A stretch of 64,000 nucleotides of DNA from an uncultured Treponema sp. (GCF_934725225.1 NZ_CAKVAM010000005.1:1-64000); one strand, 5' to 3'. Shown: positions 8,540-18,328, counted from the first letter of the stretch. Notes: generated by a model not told the origin, from the sequence alone. Numbers and translations: made by a program.

Positions 8540-10514
8540 TTTTTCCTTCGTTTCTGACTTTTTCAGTAAAATGAAAAAGTTGTCCGTTTGCGTTCATCAT
8601 AAAAAGTTCAATTTCCGCTTCTAGCTGAAGCTCGTTTTCTGACATAAATAAAATTTTCAGCTCGTTTTCCGGGGCGTCGGGAATTTCAATAGAAACCTTG
8701 TTTTCCGAAATAAAATTGTAGTCAAAGTTGCATTCATAAAATGGAAGTTCGTCAGTTGATTCAAAAGTTGCAAAGCATCTTAGTATTTTAAATCCATTTT
8801 CTGGAACGATTTGCAGGCTGTTTTCAAAAATGCTGAATTTTGCTTTTTTTGACCAAAGGAATTTCGCCGGATGAATTTCTGCATTTTCTAAAATTTGTGT
8901 TTGATTTTTTCTTGGAGCTGAAATATTTCCTTGAACCAATTTGGCGGCTGCAAAAAATATCGCGCATATAATTCCCGCTCCTGCAATCGAAACGAGAATT
9001 CCTTGCAAAAATAAAATTTTTTTGCTTGACTTGAATTCCTTTATATGCGAAACCAAAATCAGTTTTATCCACTGAAAAATAAAAGGCAAAATGGCAAATG
9101 AAAAAATCAGGTTTTCAAAAAAAGTCGTGTCGGTAAGATTTGAAATTTTTCTTTGGTCAATGTCAACAAAAACTGACGCCGCAATCCAGAGCAATGGAAT
9201 TGTCATCAGAAAAATGCACGGAATGCTAAAAAAAAGAGATTTCCGTTTTCTAAAAAGAAAAACAATCAGATATTCAATTATGAAAATGAACATTAATGAC
9301 AAATCCAATGCTGAAAAAATGAAGACATTCAGCGCGCTCAAAATAATTCCATGGAATCTGTTTGCGGAAAGCGAAATTCTAAAGTTGAACAAAATTTGCA
9401 CAAAAACCAGCAGAAACATTGCAAGCACTGTAGGAAGAATTTTCAGCCCGAAGTAAAGAACTCCGTTTTCCGCTGTGAAAAAAAACAGTTTCTGGAACAA
9501 AGTTAAAAATGCCGCTGTTATGATTATATATGCCGGAATTGAAAACCAGGTTCTTGACATATCTTTTAAAATCGCTTCGTTTTTTCCTGTGTATGTAAAC
9601 GAATAAAAACATATAAAAAAAAGAACAGAAATTGTAAAAAAAAGATATACTGTTGTTAATTGCGCTTCATTAAGCCAAAGTCCGTAAATTCCAAGCGGAA
9701 TAAAATTGTAATGTTTGTTCCAAGTCTGGCTTCTTGCGGAAATAAGGTTGTCCTGAATATCAGAAAGAATATTTGCGTCCTTTTGAGCATGGCCAAGAGG
9801 AATTTCTGCTGCAGGAATTTCATTTTGCAGGAAAGCTGAAAGCCGTCTGTTGTTTTTGTAGTATTGCGGCTTATAAATGTACAGCATGGAAGTTTTTACG
9901 CCCATTGGCTTTTGGTTTTGAAGGCAGGATTTTTTGAGCGTTTGGACAATCCATTGCGGCGAAATTGTTCCTGCTCCTTCTGTAAAAATAAAAGGCGGCG
10001 CGTTTTTTTCATTTCGGATTAAAATTGCGCAGGCTGATTCCGATGAAAAAATGCTTTTTGCCAGTTCTTCAGTTGCTGTTTTTGCGGCTTGAGCGGAAGG
10101 CAAAGGAAATGATTCATTGTCCGCAGTAAATGAAATTATGCAGTTATATGGAAGCTTTTTTTTGTAAGTGGAATCAATGAAATCGGCAATAAATTCCTTT
10201 TTTTCTAAAAAAAATTCTTGGCTGAAAACAAAAAATACATCAGAAATTCCGCTTTTATTTGTGTCGTCTTCCTTGCTGTTTTTGTCAGCAGGAATTTCTA
10301 CGAGAATGTTTTTGGGAAAATTTCCGGCGTTTGGCGGAGCAATGTCTTGGATTTCAAACGAAATTTTGCTTTGTGTTAAAAAATTTTCTATTTCTTTTGT
10401 TGTGCAAATATTTAAGTTTGTTTCAATGTTTTCCTGCGAAAAAAGATTCTGCGTAAAGATTGCTGCAAAAAAAAAGAGAAAACACATTGCTTTCAGCAGA
10501 AATTTTTTTCCCAT
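8523..10514 (-). CDS. exported multi-pass membrane protein of unknown function
   Basis: The 663-residue protein has an N-terminal signal or anchor (FLLKAMCFLFFFAAIFTQNLF). An extracytoplasmic domain of about 260 residues follows. About eight membrane helices lie between roughly 285 and 540, and a soluble C-terminal domain of about 120 residues ends the protein. I do not recognise a family. The layout is vaguely like membrane-anchored peptidase or Gaa1-type proteins, but I see no catalytic motif. The ATG at 10514 lies 6 nt after a -10 box; a TTG two codons earlier is less likely. dinB follows with a 17-bp overlap, so both share a transcript. Confidence 0.65.
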   Translation of the reverse strand: MGKKFLLKAMCFLFFFAAIFTQNLFSQENIETNLNICTTKEIENFLTQSKISFEIQDIAPPNAGNFPKNILVEIPADKNSKEDDTNKSGISDVFFVFSQEFFLEKKEFIADFIDSTYKKKLPYNCIISFTADNESFPLPSAQAAKTATEELAKSIFSSESACAILIRNEKNAPPFIFTEGAGTISPQWIVQTLKKSCLQNQKPMGVKTSMLYIYKPQYYKNNRRLSAFLQNEIPAAEIPLGHAQKDANILSDIQDNLISARSQTWNKHYNFIPLGIYGLWLNEAQLTTVYLFFTISVLFFICFYSFTYTGKNEAILKDMSRTWFSIPAYIIITAAFLTLFQKLFFFTAENGVLYFGLKILPTVLAMFLLVFVQILFNFRISLSANRFHGIILSALNVFIFSALDLSLMFIFIIEYLIVFLFRKRKSLFFSIPCIFLMTIPLLWIAASVFVDIDQRKISNLTDTTFFENLIFSFAILPFIFQWIKLILVSHIKEFKSSKKILFLQGILVSIAGAGIICAIFFAAAKLVQGNISAPRKNQTQILENAEIHPAKFLWSKKAKFSIFENSLQIVPENGFKILRCFATFESTDELPFYECNFDYNFISENKVSIEIPDAPENELKILFMSENELQLEAEIELFMMNANGQLFHFTEKVRNEGKNANGI

Positions 10515-10520
10515 AAACAA

Positions 10521-10549
10521 AGTTTACTTGAATTTTTCATTTTCTACAA
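10521..10549 (-). promoter_or_regulatory. promoter of the membrane protein-dinB operon, leaderless type
   Basis: Reading leftward, TTGTAG (10549-10544) and TAAACT (10526-10521) are 17 bp apart. Exactly 6 nt separate the -10 box from the ATG at 10514, which would make the A of the ATG the first transcribed base. Confidence 0.45.
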
Positions 10550-10568
10550 TATAATACAGATAATATGT

Positions 10569-10597
10569 TTGCAAGTTAGGCGGCAATGTTGTATACT
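10569..10597 (+). promoter_or_regulatory. promoter upstream of the GHKL-like gene
   Basis: TTGCAA (10569-10574) and TATACT (10592-10597) are separated by 17 bp. A leader of about 40 nt follows, with AAGGAG at 10627-10632 before the ATG at 10645. It probably drives the gene at 10645, the lipoprotein gene, trmB and ligA. Confidence 0.6.
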
Positions 10598-10644
10598 ATA
10601 ACTATTGTTAAAGTCATGTAAAGCAAAGGAGCTTTATCAAACGA

Positions 10645-11811
10645 ATGTGTGCTGAAAAGAAAAAATTTATTTTGGATTTGCCTCTGAAAATTATTCTTAC
10701 GGAAGAAGGCACATCTCATTTTTTAAGTCATAAAAAACAGCTGCTCAATCTGAAGCTCGCAGATAACCGTTCGGCTCATGGCGTGAGCATGACATCTTTT
10801 TCGCCTGGCTCTCTGCAGGACATGATTCTTTTGGGCTACATTTCCAAGATGGAAATTTCCATGCCGGAATTTGTTTCTCACCGCCAAGATGTTATGGATT
10901 TGTCCAAGCTGATTGTTTTTTCAATTTTGTACAAGCAGTTTGACAGCGAAATTTATTCGGCGATTATAAAATGTGAATGTATAAGACATCACAACAGGCA
11001 GAATCCTTCGTCGCTTATTGATGAAAAAACTGTGATTCCAGAAAAACAGCTTAGAATGACTCTTGCAATGAAAGATTCTACGATTCAGGCTGCGAAAAAA
11101 ACAATTCTTGATCCGGTTTGGAAAAGCATAATGTCCAATTCAGAGTACAGCCCTGAAGAAAAAAATGTTTATCTTCTTATGACTGAAAAGTTTTTGAACA
11201 GGCTCACTTTGATGAACTGGTACATAATTGTGAAATTTTACAAAACTGACGGTTTTAATGAAATTCTTTCAATTTTGCGCCAGCAGCTCGCTTCATACAT
11301 GACAAAATCAAAAGTTGCGGAATACATCTCGGTAATGGTCATGGAACTTGCCTTGAACAGCGAAAACAACAACGTAAAAAAGGCGGCAAAATATCTTTAT
11401 CAGGGAATTGATAATTCCGACACGCTCATATTCGACCCGAAAATCCGCTCGGAAATTGTAAAAGAGCTTCAGCGCAAACACGAGCTTGTTTTTCTTTCCT
11501 GGACTTTGGGCGGCGGCTCTATGTCAATTGGAAAGCAGGGACTTTTGCAAATCACGTTGTATAATAAAGACGATGAGTTTCAGGAAGTAAAAGAAAACAT
11601 CGAAAGCAAAATGTCCGCGAATCTTAATAAAAAATCGCTGATTGACTTTTACCGCCAGATGCCGGATGGTCAGGAAGGAACGGACTTGGGACTTTACTAT
11701 TTGTCTTATCTGGAAGATGCCTGTAAAAAAGTCAATATTAAATTTGAATCAATTGTAAATCAGTCTTCGTCCAGCGACCTTACCGTTATAAACTTGAAAT
11801 TCAATTTTTAA
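10645..11811 (+). CDS. hypothetical protein with a GHKL-ATPase-like C-terminal half
   Basis: The 388-residue cytoplasmic protein has no family I recognise with certainty. The C-terminal half resembles a histidine-kinase ATP-binding fold. VMELALNSENNN looks like an N box (E-L-x-x-N), LLQITLYNKDD like a degenerate G1/D region, and GTDLGLYYLSYLEDACKK followed by a beta-rich end like a G2 box. No phosphoacceptor H-box or membrane segment is visible, so it would be an unusual regulator or anti-sigma-like protein. It is the first gene of a run that continues through a lipoprotein gene, trmB and ligA, 3 nt before the lipoprotein start. Confidence 0.55.
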   Translation: MCAEKKKFILDLPLKIILTEEGTSHFLSHKKQLLNLKLADNRSAHGVSMTSFSPGSLQDMILLGYISKMEISMPEFVSHRQDVMDLSKLIVFSILYKQFDSEIYSAIIKCECIRHHNRQNPSSLIDEKTVIPEKQLRMTLAMKDSTIQAAKKTILDPVWKSIMSNSEYSPEEKNVYLLMTEKFLNRLTLMNWYIIVKFYKTDGFNEILSILRQQLASYMTKSKVAEYISVMVMELALNSENNNVKKAAKYLYQGIDNSDTLIFDPKIRSEIVKELQRKHELVFLSWTLGGGSMSIGKQGLLQITLYNKDDEFQEVKENIESKMSANLNKKSLIDFYRQMPDGQEGTDLGLYYLSYLEDACKKVNIKFESIVNQSSSSDLTVINLKFNF

Positions 11812-11814
11812 GTT

Positions 11815-12441
11815 ATGCGGAAAGTTGCTCTGTTTGTTTTTATTTTTTCAGTTCTCTTTTTTTCGTGTTCACAAGACAGCGCGCAAATTGCTTCTGCGGA
11901 ATCTTCTGTGATTTTTGATTATAGTGAAAATCCGCCTGATATGCGCCTTTCTGTTTTTGTAAATTCCGAAAGCGATGTTAGGCTTGCCTCGAAGATTAAA
12001 ATTGTGAATAAAAATTCCGGGCTTGAATGGAACTGCGACGAGCTTGTAAAATTTGAGGATAAAAACAAAAATTCTTGGGCAGGCTGTGCGAATATAGTCG
12101 CCGCTTTGGAAATGAAAATTCCTGCTGGAGAATATGTCTTGACTTATTTTGACATGTCGGGCGATGAAGATGAAATTTCATTTTCCGTCGATTATCCTGA
12201 AAATATTTTGACATTAAAGAGCGAAGATTTTCCAGACGGATTCGATTATTCAGAAAAAAAATCCGCAGTTTATACAAAAGACGGAATTTTGCTTTATTAT
12301 GGAAAAGAAAAAAAAGAATGGAAAGACAGAAATTCCGTTCTTGTTGACTATAAAGATGCGGGATTCATTAGAACCTGCTATACTTTAAAAAATGATTCTG
12401 TGATTTGCCTTATGCCTCCAGAAAATTTGGAGCAGCAATAA
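11815..12441 (+). CDS. putative lipoprotein of unknown function
   Basis: The 208-residue product has a lipoprotein signal, RKVALFVFIFSVLFFSC, with Cys18 as the likely acylated residue in a spirochaete-type lipobox. The mature part is rich in Asp, Glu and Lys with alternating beta-type segments and no recognised domain. It starts 3 nt after the previous stop and ends 23 nt before trmB. Neighbours are housekeeping genes and give no clue to the role. Confidence 0.65.
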   Translation: MRKVALFVFIFSVLFFSCSQDSAQIASAESSVIFDYSENPPDMRLSVFVNSESDVRLASKIKIVNKNSGLEWNCDELVKFEDKNKNSWAGCANIVAALEMKIPAGEYVLTYFDMSGDEDEISFSVDYPENILTLKSEDFPDGFDYSEKKSAVYTKDGILLYYGKEKKEWKDRNSVLVDYKDAGFIRTCYTLKNDSVICLMPPENLEQQ

Positions 12442-12464
12442 AATATAAAACAGCGAGGAAACTG

Positions 12465-13196
12465 ATGCCTAGTAACGACGCCGATGGGAATATTCCCACT
12501 GACAATTTAGAAGACCACAGTATTTTTAGACGCCCGGTGCGCACTTATGTGATTCGCGCTGGACGCATGACCGAAAATGAGAAGCGCAGCTATGAAGAGC
12601 TTCATCATGTTTGGTGCATTCCTTTTGAGCATAGAACGCTTAATTTTACAGATATTTTTAACAACACAAATCCTGTTACAATGGAAATCGGATTTGGAAT
12701 GGGACACGCTACTGCTCAGATTGCGCAGGACAATCCGAACATGAATTATATAGGAAGCGAAGTGCATGTTCCTGGAGTTGGACGTCTTCTTGGTGAAATA
12801 AAAAAACGGCAGCTTAAAAATCTTTATTTGATTGAATATGACGCGCTTGAAATCCTTGAAACTATGATTCCAGACAATTCGCTTGCGGGATTTCATATTT
12901 TCTTTCCAGACCCTTGGCCAAAGAAAAAACACCATAAGCGCCGTTTGCTTCAGCGTCCGCGCACTGATTTGCTTGTTTCAAAATTATCTCCCGGCGGATA
13001 TATTTATTTTGCAACTGACTGGGAAGAATATGCTTTAAGCGCGCTTGAAGAACTTTCCTGCACAGAAGGCATTCATAATAAATACGAAAAATTTGCGCCT
13101 CATCAGGAATGGCGGCCAAGAACAAAATTTGAGCAGAAAGGACTTGATGCCGGACGTGAAATTTTCGAGCTTGTTTTTGTAAAAGATGAGGAATAG
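12465..13196 (+). CDS. trmB: tRNA (guanine-N7-)-methyltransferase
   Basis: TrmB methylates G46 of tRNAs with S-adenosylmethionine. The 243-residue protein shows the SAM-binding loop EIGFGMG (74-80), GSEVHVPGVGRLL, the signature PDPWPKKKHHKRR (148-160), ATDWEEYA and TKFEQKG near the C-terminus. An upstream in-frame extension overlaps the lipoprotein gene; the ATG at 12465 has GCGAGGA just before it and gives the normal family length. The N-terminal ~40 residues are a variable leader. Its last codons overlap the ribosome site of ligA. Confidence 0.94.
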   Translation: MPSNDADGNIPTDNLEDHSIFRRPVRTYVIRAGRMTENEKRSYEELHHVWCIPFEHRTLNFTDIFNNTNPVTMEIGFGMGHATAQIAQDNPNMNYIGSEVHVPGVGRLLGEIKKRQLKNLYLIEYDALEILETMIPDNSLAGFHIFFPDPWPKKKHHKRRLLQRPRTDLLVSKLSPGGYIYFATDWEEYALSALEELSCTEGIHNKYEKFAPHQEWRPRTKFEQKGLDAGREIFELVFVKDEE

Positions 13197-13200
13197 CCCG

Positions 13201-15156
13201 ATGGAGCTTTTTGATGTTGAGGAATGCAAAAAGGCAAACGACGAAGCTTTAAAAAAATCCTCTGTAAAAAGAATTTCTGAGCTTGAAAAGCTTATAGAAA
13301 AATATCAGGCTTCGTATTATAACGGCGAGGCTGAAATTTCTGATGCGGAATTTGACAAGCTTTGGGACGAGTTAAAATCGCTGGACAGCGCAAATCCTAT
13401 TCTCCACAAAGTTGGCGCGGATTCCGGGAATTTTCAAAAAGCTCCTCACGTAATGCCGATGGGCAGCCAGGAAAAAGCCGCGACTCCAGAGGAATTTCTT
13501 GACTGGGCGAAAAAACATGACTATTCAGAATATCTTGTTGAATACAAGCTTGACGGCGCGTCCCTTGAGCTTCAGTATTCCGACGGAGTTTTTCTGCGTG
13601 CCGTTACAAGAGGCGACGGAACTGTAGGGGACGTGATTACAGCGAATGCAAAAAAAATGCAGGGTGTTGTTCAGACGTTAAAGGAAAAGTTTACAGGTGG
13701 AATCCGCGGCGAAGTCATAATGACTCATCAGGTTCACGAAAAATTTTTTTCTGATAAAGCGAACTGCCGAAATGCCGCAAACGGACTTATGAAGCGCAAA
13801 GACGGCGAGGGCAGCGAAAATCTTACATTGATAACTTACGATGTCTGGGCTTCGGAAGGAAACCAGCCGTTCACTGATGAAGAAGGAAAACTTGATTTTT
13901 TGCAAAGAAACGGATTTAATGTTGTTCCCCTTGAAATTTGCAAAAATGCGCAGGAAGTTATAGATTACCGTTCTTCTATAATGGAACTTAGAAAAAATCT
14001 TGACTATGACATTGACGGACTTGTTGTAAAAGAGCGGGCAGTGAATCACGAAGATGCTTTGCGCGACAGGCCTGACCGTCAGATTGCTTTTAAATTCAGC
14101 CTTGAAGAAGCTGTTTCCATTGTAAGAAATATTGAATGGAATGAAACCGGCGCAACTTATACTCCAGTCGCGGTTTTTGATCCTGTTGACTTGAACGGAA
14201 CGACTGTAAAAAGAGCGAGCCTTGTAAATCCGAACCTTATACGCGCGTTGAATGTAAAAATCGGAAGCCACGTTGTTGTTGTAAAGCGCGGCGAAATAAT
14301 TCCAAAAATAGTTAGCGTGCTTCCGGAGCAAGAAAATCTTCCGCCTGTAAAGATTCCTGAGAAATGCGCTTGCTGCGGAACTGCTCTTATTGACGAAGGA
14401 ACGAGGCTTTTTTGTCCAAATAAAAACTGTGAAAAGCGGATTCTCCACCAGCTTTTAAAATGGATAAATGTGATTGACATCCGCGACTTGGGCGAGACTT
14501 TAATCACTAGCCTTTTTGAAACAAAAAAAGTCCGCTCAATTTCAGATTTGTATTCTTTGACTGCCAGTGATTTAGTTCCATATTTTTTGAATTCGGAAAG
14601 CATGGAAAAAGAAAAAAAGTCTCTTGGCGCAGAAAAAGTTTTTGCTTCGATTCAGTCAAGAAGAAAAATTTCACTTGCAAAATTTATTGCCGGCTTTGAC
14701 ATTGAAGGAATAGGCGAAACTGTTGTTGAAACTTTGATTGCAGGCGGATTCAATACTTTGCAGAAAATTTTCGATGCTAAAGAAGAAGAGATTGCAGGTG
14801 TCTACCGTTTCGCAGAAACTTTGGCGCATACTCTTGTTGAAGGGATTAAAGAAAACAAGGAAGAAATGCAAAGCCTTGTTTCAAGTGGAACACTTTCTGT
14901 TGTTGAAGGAGCTGCGCAGGGAAAACTTGCAGGCAAGTCGTTTTGCTTTACAGGCGAGCTTGTTTCCATGAAGAGACAAGATGCACAGAATCTTGTAAAA
15001 CAAAATGGCGGAGCTGTGAAGTCTTCTGTTGTAAAAGGCTTGAGTTTTCTTGTTACAAACGATACTTCTTCCGGCTCTTCAAAAAACAAAAAAGCAATGG
15101 AGCTTGGAATTCCTGTCATAGATGAAAAAGAATTCCTTGCTCTGATTGAAGATTAG
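13201..15156 (+). CDS. ligA: NAD+-dependent DNA ligase
   Basis: LigA seals nicks in replication and repair using NAD+. The 651-residue protein has the nucleotidyl-acceptor Lys116 in YKLDG, an OB domain, a four-Cys zinc finger (CACCG and CPNKNC), helix-hairpin-helix repeats and a C-terminal BRCT domain beginning KLAGKSFCFTGEL. An in-frame ATG at 13186 lies within trmB; the ATG at 13201 follows GAGGAA with an 8-nt spacer and is preferred. The stop overlaps the 3' end of the convergent M23 gene by 4 bp. Length is normal for the family. Confidence 0.95.
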   Translation: MELFDVEECKKANDEALKKSSVKRISELEKLIEKYQASYYNGEAEISDAEFDKLWDELKSLDSANPILHKVGADSGNFQKAPHVMPMGSQEKAATPEEFLDWAKKHDYSEYLVEYKLDGASLELQYSDGVFLRAVTRGDGTVGDVITANAKKMQGVVQTLKEKFTGGIRGEVIMTHQVHEKFFSDKANCRNAANGLMKRKDGEGSENLTLITYDVWASEGNQPFTDEEGKLDFLQRNGFNVVPLEICKNAQEVIDYRSSIMELRKNLDYDIDGLVVKERAVNHEDALRDRPDRQIAFKFSLEEAVSIVRNIEWNETGATYTPVAVFDPVDLNGTTVKRASLVNPNLIRALNVKIGSHVVVVKRGEIIPKIVSVLPEQENLPPVKIPEKCACCGTALIDEGTRLFCPNKNCEKRILHQLLKWINVIDIRDLGETLITSLFETKKVRSISDLYSLTASDLVPYFLNSESMEKEKKSLGAEKVFASIQSRRKISLAKFIAGFDIEGIGETVVETLIAGGFNTLQKIFDAKEEEIAGVYRFAETLAHTLVEGIKENKEEMQSLVSSGTLSVVEGAAQGKLAGKSFCFTGELVSMKRQDAQNLVKQNGGAVKSSVVKGLSFLVTNDTSSGSSKNKKAMELGIPVIDEKEFLALIED

Positions 15157-16133
15157 TTTTTTCCAGAGAATGCAAAGTCTCCAGTAAAAAAGTCAGGATT
15201 AACAGCTTCCGTGTTCAGCCGCATTTCCCAGTGAAGATGCGGACCTGTCGCAAGTCCTGTTGAACCGCTGAATCCTATTACTTGACCGGCTTTTACAGTG
15301 TCGCCTTCTTTTACTTTCAGCTGGCTCATGTGGTAGTAAAGGCTGTAAAGTCCAGGCAGATGCTCTATAACAACGCTCCAGCCTGTTGTAACGCGGGTTT
15401 CTGCAAGAACAACTTTTCCTTCCGCGCAAGCTGAAACTTCCGAGCCTTCTGGAATTCCAAAGTCGATTCCGTAGTGCAGCCCCGTTGTTGATTTTCCGTT
15501 TGTGTATTTGTATTCCCTGCGGTCTGCAAAAAAAGATGTCCGTCTTGTTGCGCTTGTCGGAAGCAAAAACGGCGTTGTCTGGTAAACTGCGGAAGAATTT
15601 GCAGCTTCAAGAATTCCATTGAGCTTTTTTATCTGCTCCATTCTTTTTAAGCTTGAGTCTGTTTTTATATTTGAATTCGATTCGTCAAGGTCAATTACTT
15701 CTGAAACAAATTCTTTTTTCTCCAAAGTAAAAGGCAGCTCGAATTCCATTTTTTTTGCGCCGTCAGTGGTGTAGATAATTTTCAAAAAGCATTTTGTGTC
15801 TTCCGTCCACCAAGTTGAAAGCGGAATGCCTGCAAGAAATGTTCTGCTTGTTTTTGTGTTTTTTGAAACTGTGAAAAAACTGCTTTCCCTGCTTAGCTTT
15901 CCTTCCGCAAAAAACTGCAAGAATGCGTTTGCATTTGAAAACTCAAGCTTTGAAAACTTTCCCTTTTTTGCCGACTGAGAAAAAGTCATTTTTACAAAAA
16001 CCGCATCGCCCGGAAAAGCCTTGTCATTGTATTCCGCGGAAATGCAATAATCATCTCCTGTGAAAAAAGCTTCCCTTGCAAAAACAAAAGCCGACATAAA
16101 AATCAACGCTGAAACCAAAATCTTTTTTTTCAT
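15153..16133 (-). CDS. M23 (LytM-type) peptidase, exported
   Basis: The 326-residue protein has a signal peptide (residues 1-19, ending FVFA) and a C-terminal peptidase_M23 domain from about 217 to 315. The zinc and catalytic residues are visible: His220 and Asp224 in HYGIDFG, His268 in YYHMS, and His299/His301 in HLHW. It is therefore probably an active endopeptidase of the peptidoglycan cross-link. The N-terminal half is a beta-rich domain without a clear family. GGGAG lies just before the ATG. recJ lies 29 nt upstream on the same strand, so the two are likely co-transcribed. Confidence 0.88.
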   Translation of the reverse strand: MKKKILVSALIFMSAFVFAREAFFTGDDYCISAEYNDKAFPGDAVFVKMTFSQSAKKGKFSKLEFSNANAFLQFFAEGKLSRESSFFTVSKNTKTSRTFLAGIPLSTWWTEDTKCFLKIIYTTDGAKKMEFELPFTLEKKEFVSEVIDLDESNSNIKTDSSLKRMEQIKKLNGILEAANSSAVYQTTPFLLPTSATRRTSFFADRREYKYTNGKSTTGLHYGIDFGIPEGSEVSACAEGKVVLAETRVTTGWSVVIEHLPGLYSLYYHMSQLKVKEGDTVKAGQVIGFSGSTGLATGPHLHWEMRLNTEAVNPDFFTGDFAFSGKN

Positions 16134-16162
16134 TTTTTACTCCCAAAATATTTTTAATTTTT

Positions 16163-18328
16163 TTACTGAACTGATTTTTCTATTCCTAAAAGCATAAGCT
16201 GAAGCGTTTCTGCTCCGTTAAAAACATTCCGCTCTATGTTGAAAATTATATCAACCTTGTCTCCCACATCAAAATCCCTGTGAAGCCGTCCGCCTTCATT
16301 CCAAAAGATGCAGGGCCATTTGTTTTTTCCGCAGTCAACAGTGATTTTTAGATGCTGCTTTTCTGCCTTTCCCATTACAAGTCCGGAAACAATCGGAAGA
16401 TTTTTTGCTAAGAAAACAAGCTTTGGATTTTCGTTTCCAGTCGGCTCGAATCTGTCTATGATTTTTTTCAAGTCCGGTGTCATGTAGGACGGCGGAAGTT
16501 CTGCGTCAATTTGAATCTCGTCAGTTTTGTCAGAAAGATTTATTGTGCTTGAAAGCTCCTTTGTGCGCCTTTTGAATTCCTCGAACTTTTCTTTTTCAAA
16601 GCTGAATCCGGCCGCAAAGTTGTGCCCGCCGTAGCTTACAAACAAATCTTTCAGCTGGTCAAGAAAAGCAGTTACGTCATATCCGCGGCAGCTTCTCATT
16701 GAGCCTACAACAAGATTTCCCACGTAAGTCATCGCCATTGCAGGAACACCAAGCGAAGAAACCAAGCGTCCGGCAAGAATTCCAGAAACGCCTTTGTTTA
16801 TTTTTTCATCGATTACAAAGCTTAATTTTCCGCTGAAGTCATTCACAGAATTTTTTGCCTGCAGGCCTGCAATTAATTCCGCTTCTTGAGTAAGGGATTT
16901 TCTTTTTGTGTTAAGCTCAATTATTTTTTTTGCAAGCTGTTCACGGTACGAATCGTCTTTTGCTGTAAAAAGCTCAATTGCGATTCTAGCCTGACCGAGC
17001 CTGCCAGCCGCATTCAAATTTGGAATCAGCGTCCAGCAAATGTCAGTTGAAGTAATGCGCTTTCCCAAAAGCCCTATATTTGACATAAGTTCCTTTAGAC
17101 CAGGACGGATTTTATTTTCATTTATTGAATTAATTCCGCTACGCACAAAAAGCCTGTTTTCATTTTTCATCGGCATTATATCTGCTAGAGCCGCCAAAGC
17201 CACAAGCTGCAAGTCATGCTTTTCTTTTTCTGAATCAGATGGAAAATTTTTCTTTAAGTCCTGCTGAACATAAGTTACAAAGATATTGTAGAATCCGCCG
17301 ATTTCCGTGGGAGCATGGTCGCCGTACTTTGCGATTTTTGACATTTCCTTTATTCTGGAAAGCGGAAGATTTTTTAGGGAAGGGTAAAGTTTTGCGGCTT
17401 CTGTTCTTATGTCCGCAATATTGAACTGCGCGCTGTTTCCGAACGTTAGGTTTAGCAAGTGTTCAACATTGGCTTTGTCCCAGCAAAGAATTATCTGGTC
17501 GGACAAGTACTGCGGAATCTTCGTGTCGTAAATTGATTTTTCGCCCGGAAAAATATGCTCAACAAGCCTTGAAACAGGAACTAGATTTCTAAGCTTTATG
17601 CATTCAATAGCAATCTGCCCGTTTTCTTCTTCGCGCGCATTGAGCAAAGCCGCGTCTGCCTTGTACCATTTGCTCTTGCTGAATCTTAACGCTGAAACAA
17701 CTTTGTACACGACCGCGCATCCAGAAATTTCTTCAAACGGATAGCCTGAATCTGAAAGCTTCGCATTTAAAATAATCGCAGGAGAAGGAATGTTTTCCTT
17801 TGGATTGTGATGGTCAAGAACGATTACATCTATTCCAAGATTCGCCGCGTGCTCGATTTCCGCATTGTTTGAAATTCCGCAGTCAACTGTAATAATAAGT
17901 GAGCCGTTCTGATTTACAAAATCATCTACAGCCTGAATCGAAAGCCCGTATGCGTCATCTCCTTCTGGAACTCTGTACTGAACGTCAATTCCCAATGAGC
18001 AAAGCTCGTCGTAAAGAACAGTTGTCGCCGTTACTCCGTCAACATCCTTGTCGCCGAAAATCAAAACATTTTCATGCTCTTCCTTCGGACTGTCTTTTTC
18101 TGGAACTGCGGCAAGAATTCTATCAACTGCATCTTCCATTGAATTGAACAGAAAAGGATTATGCTGAAACCTTAAGTCATCTTCCATGAAATAAAGAATG
18201 TCTTTTCCGCTGGTGATTCCGCGCCGTGCAAAAATGCTTGCTGTAAGTCTGTCCAGTGAAAACTTGCTTTTTAGCTTTTCAACTTCTTCCTTTGAAATTG
18301 TTTTTTTTACCCACTTTGATGATGACAC
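16163..18328 (-). CDS. recJ: single-stranded-DNA-specific exonuclease RecJ
   Basis: RecJ degrades single-stranded DNA 5' to 3' in recombination and mismatch repair. The 721-residue protein has the DHH-family motifs: DKDVDG (93-98, where DxDxDG is more usual), VDCGIS, and LDHHNPKE with Asp172-His173-His174. The DHHA1 domain has GGHNFAAGFS, and an OB-like C-terminal domain follows. It is longer than the usual ~570 residues because of an insert of roughly 130 residues between the DHH and DHHA1 parts. The start is GTG, overlapping the TAG of the phosphorylase gene, with AAAGGA about 10 nt upstream. Confidence 0.92.
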   Translation of the reverse strand: MSSSKWVKKTISKEEVEKLKSKFSLDRLTASIFARRGITSGKDILYFMEDDLRFQHNPFLFNSMEDAVDRILAAVPEKDSPKEEHENVLIFGDKDVDGVTATTVLYDELCSLGIDVQYRVPEGDDAYGLSIQAVDDFVNQNGSLIITVDCGISNNAEIEHAANLGIDVIVLDHHNPKENIPSPAIILNAKLSDSGYPFEEISGCAVVYKVVSALRFSKSKWYKADAALLNAREEENGQIAIECIKLRNLVPVSRLVEHIFPGEKSIYDTKIPQYLSDQIILCWDKANVEHLLNLTFGNSAQFNIADIRTEAAKLYPSLKNLPLSRIKEMSKIAKYGDHAPTEIGGFYNIFVTYVQQDLKKNFPSDSEKEKHDLQLVALAALADIMPMKNENRLFVRSGINSINENKIRPGLKELMSNIGLLGKRITSTDICWTLIPNLNAAGRLGQARIAIELFTAKDDSYREQLAKKIIELNTKRKSLTQEAELIAGLQAKNSVNDFSGKLSFVIDEKINKGVSGILAGRLVSSLGVPAMAMTYVGNLVVGSMRSCRGYDVTAFLDQLKDLFVSYGGHNFAAGFSFEKEKFEEFKRRTKELSSTINLSDKTDEIQIDAELPPSYMTPDLKKIIDRFEPTGNENPKLVFLAKNLPIVSGLVMGKAEKQHLKITVDCGKNKWPCIFWNEGGRLHRDFDVGDKVDIIFNIERNVFNGAETLQLMLLGIEKSVQ

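Noticed and set aside
13678..14603. Long antisense open frames opposite ligA
   Set aside because: Their translation shows no domain, they lack ribosome sites, and ligA is clearly the real gene.
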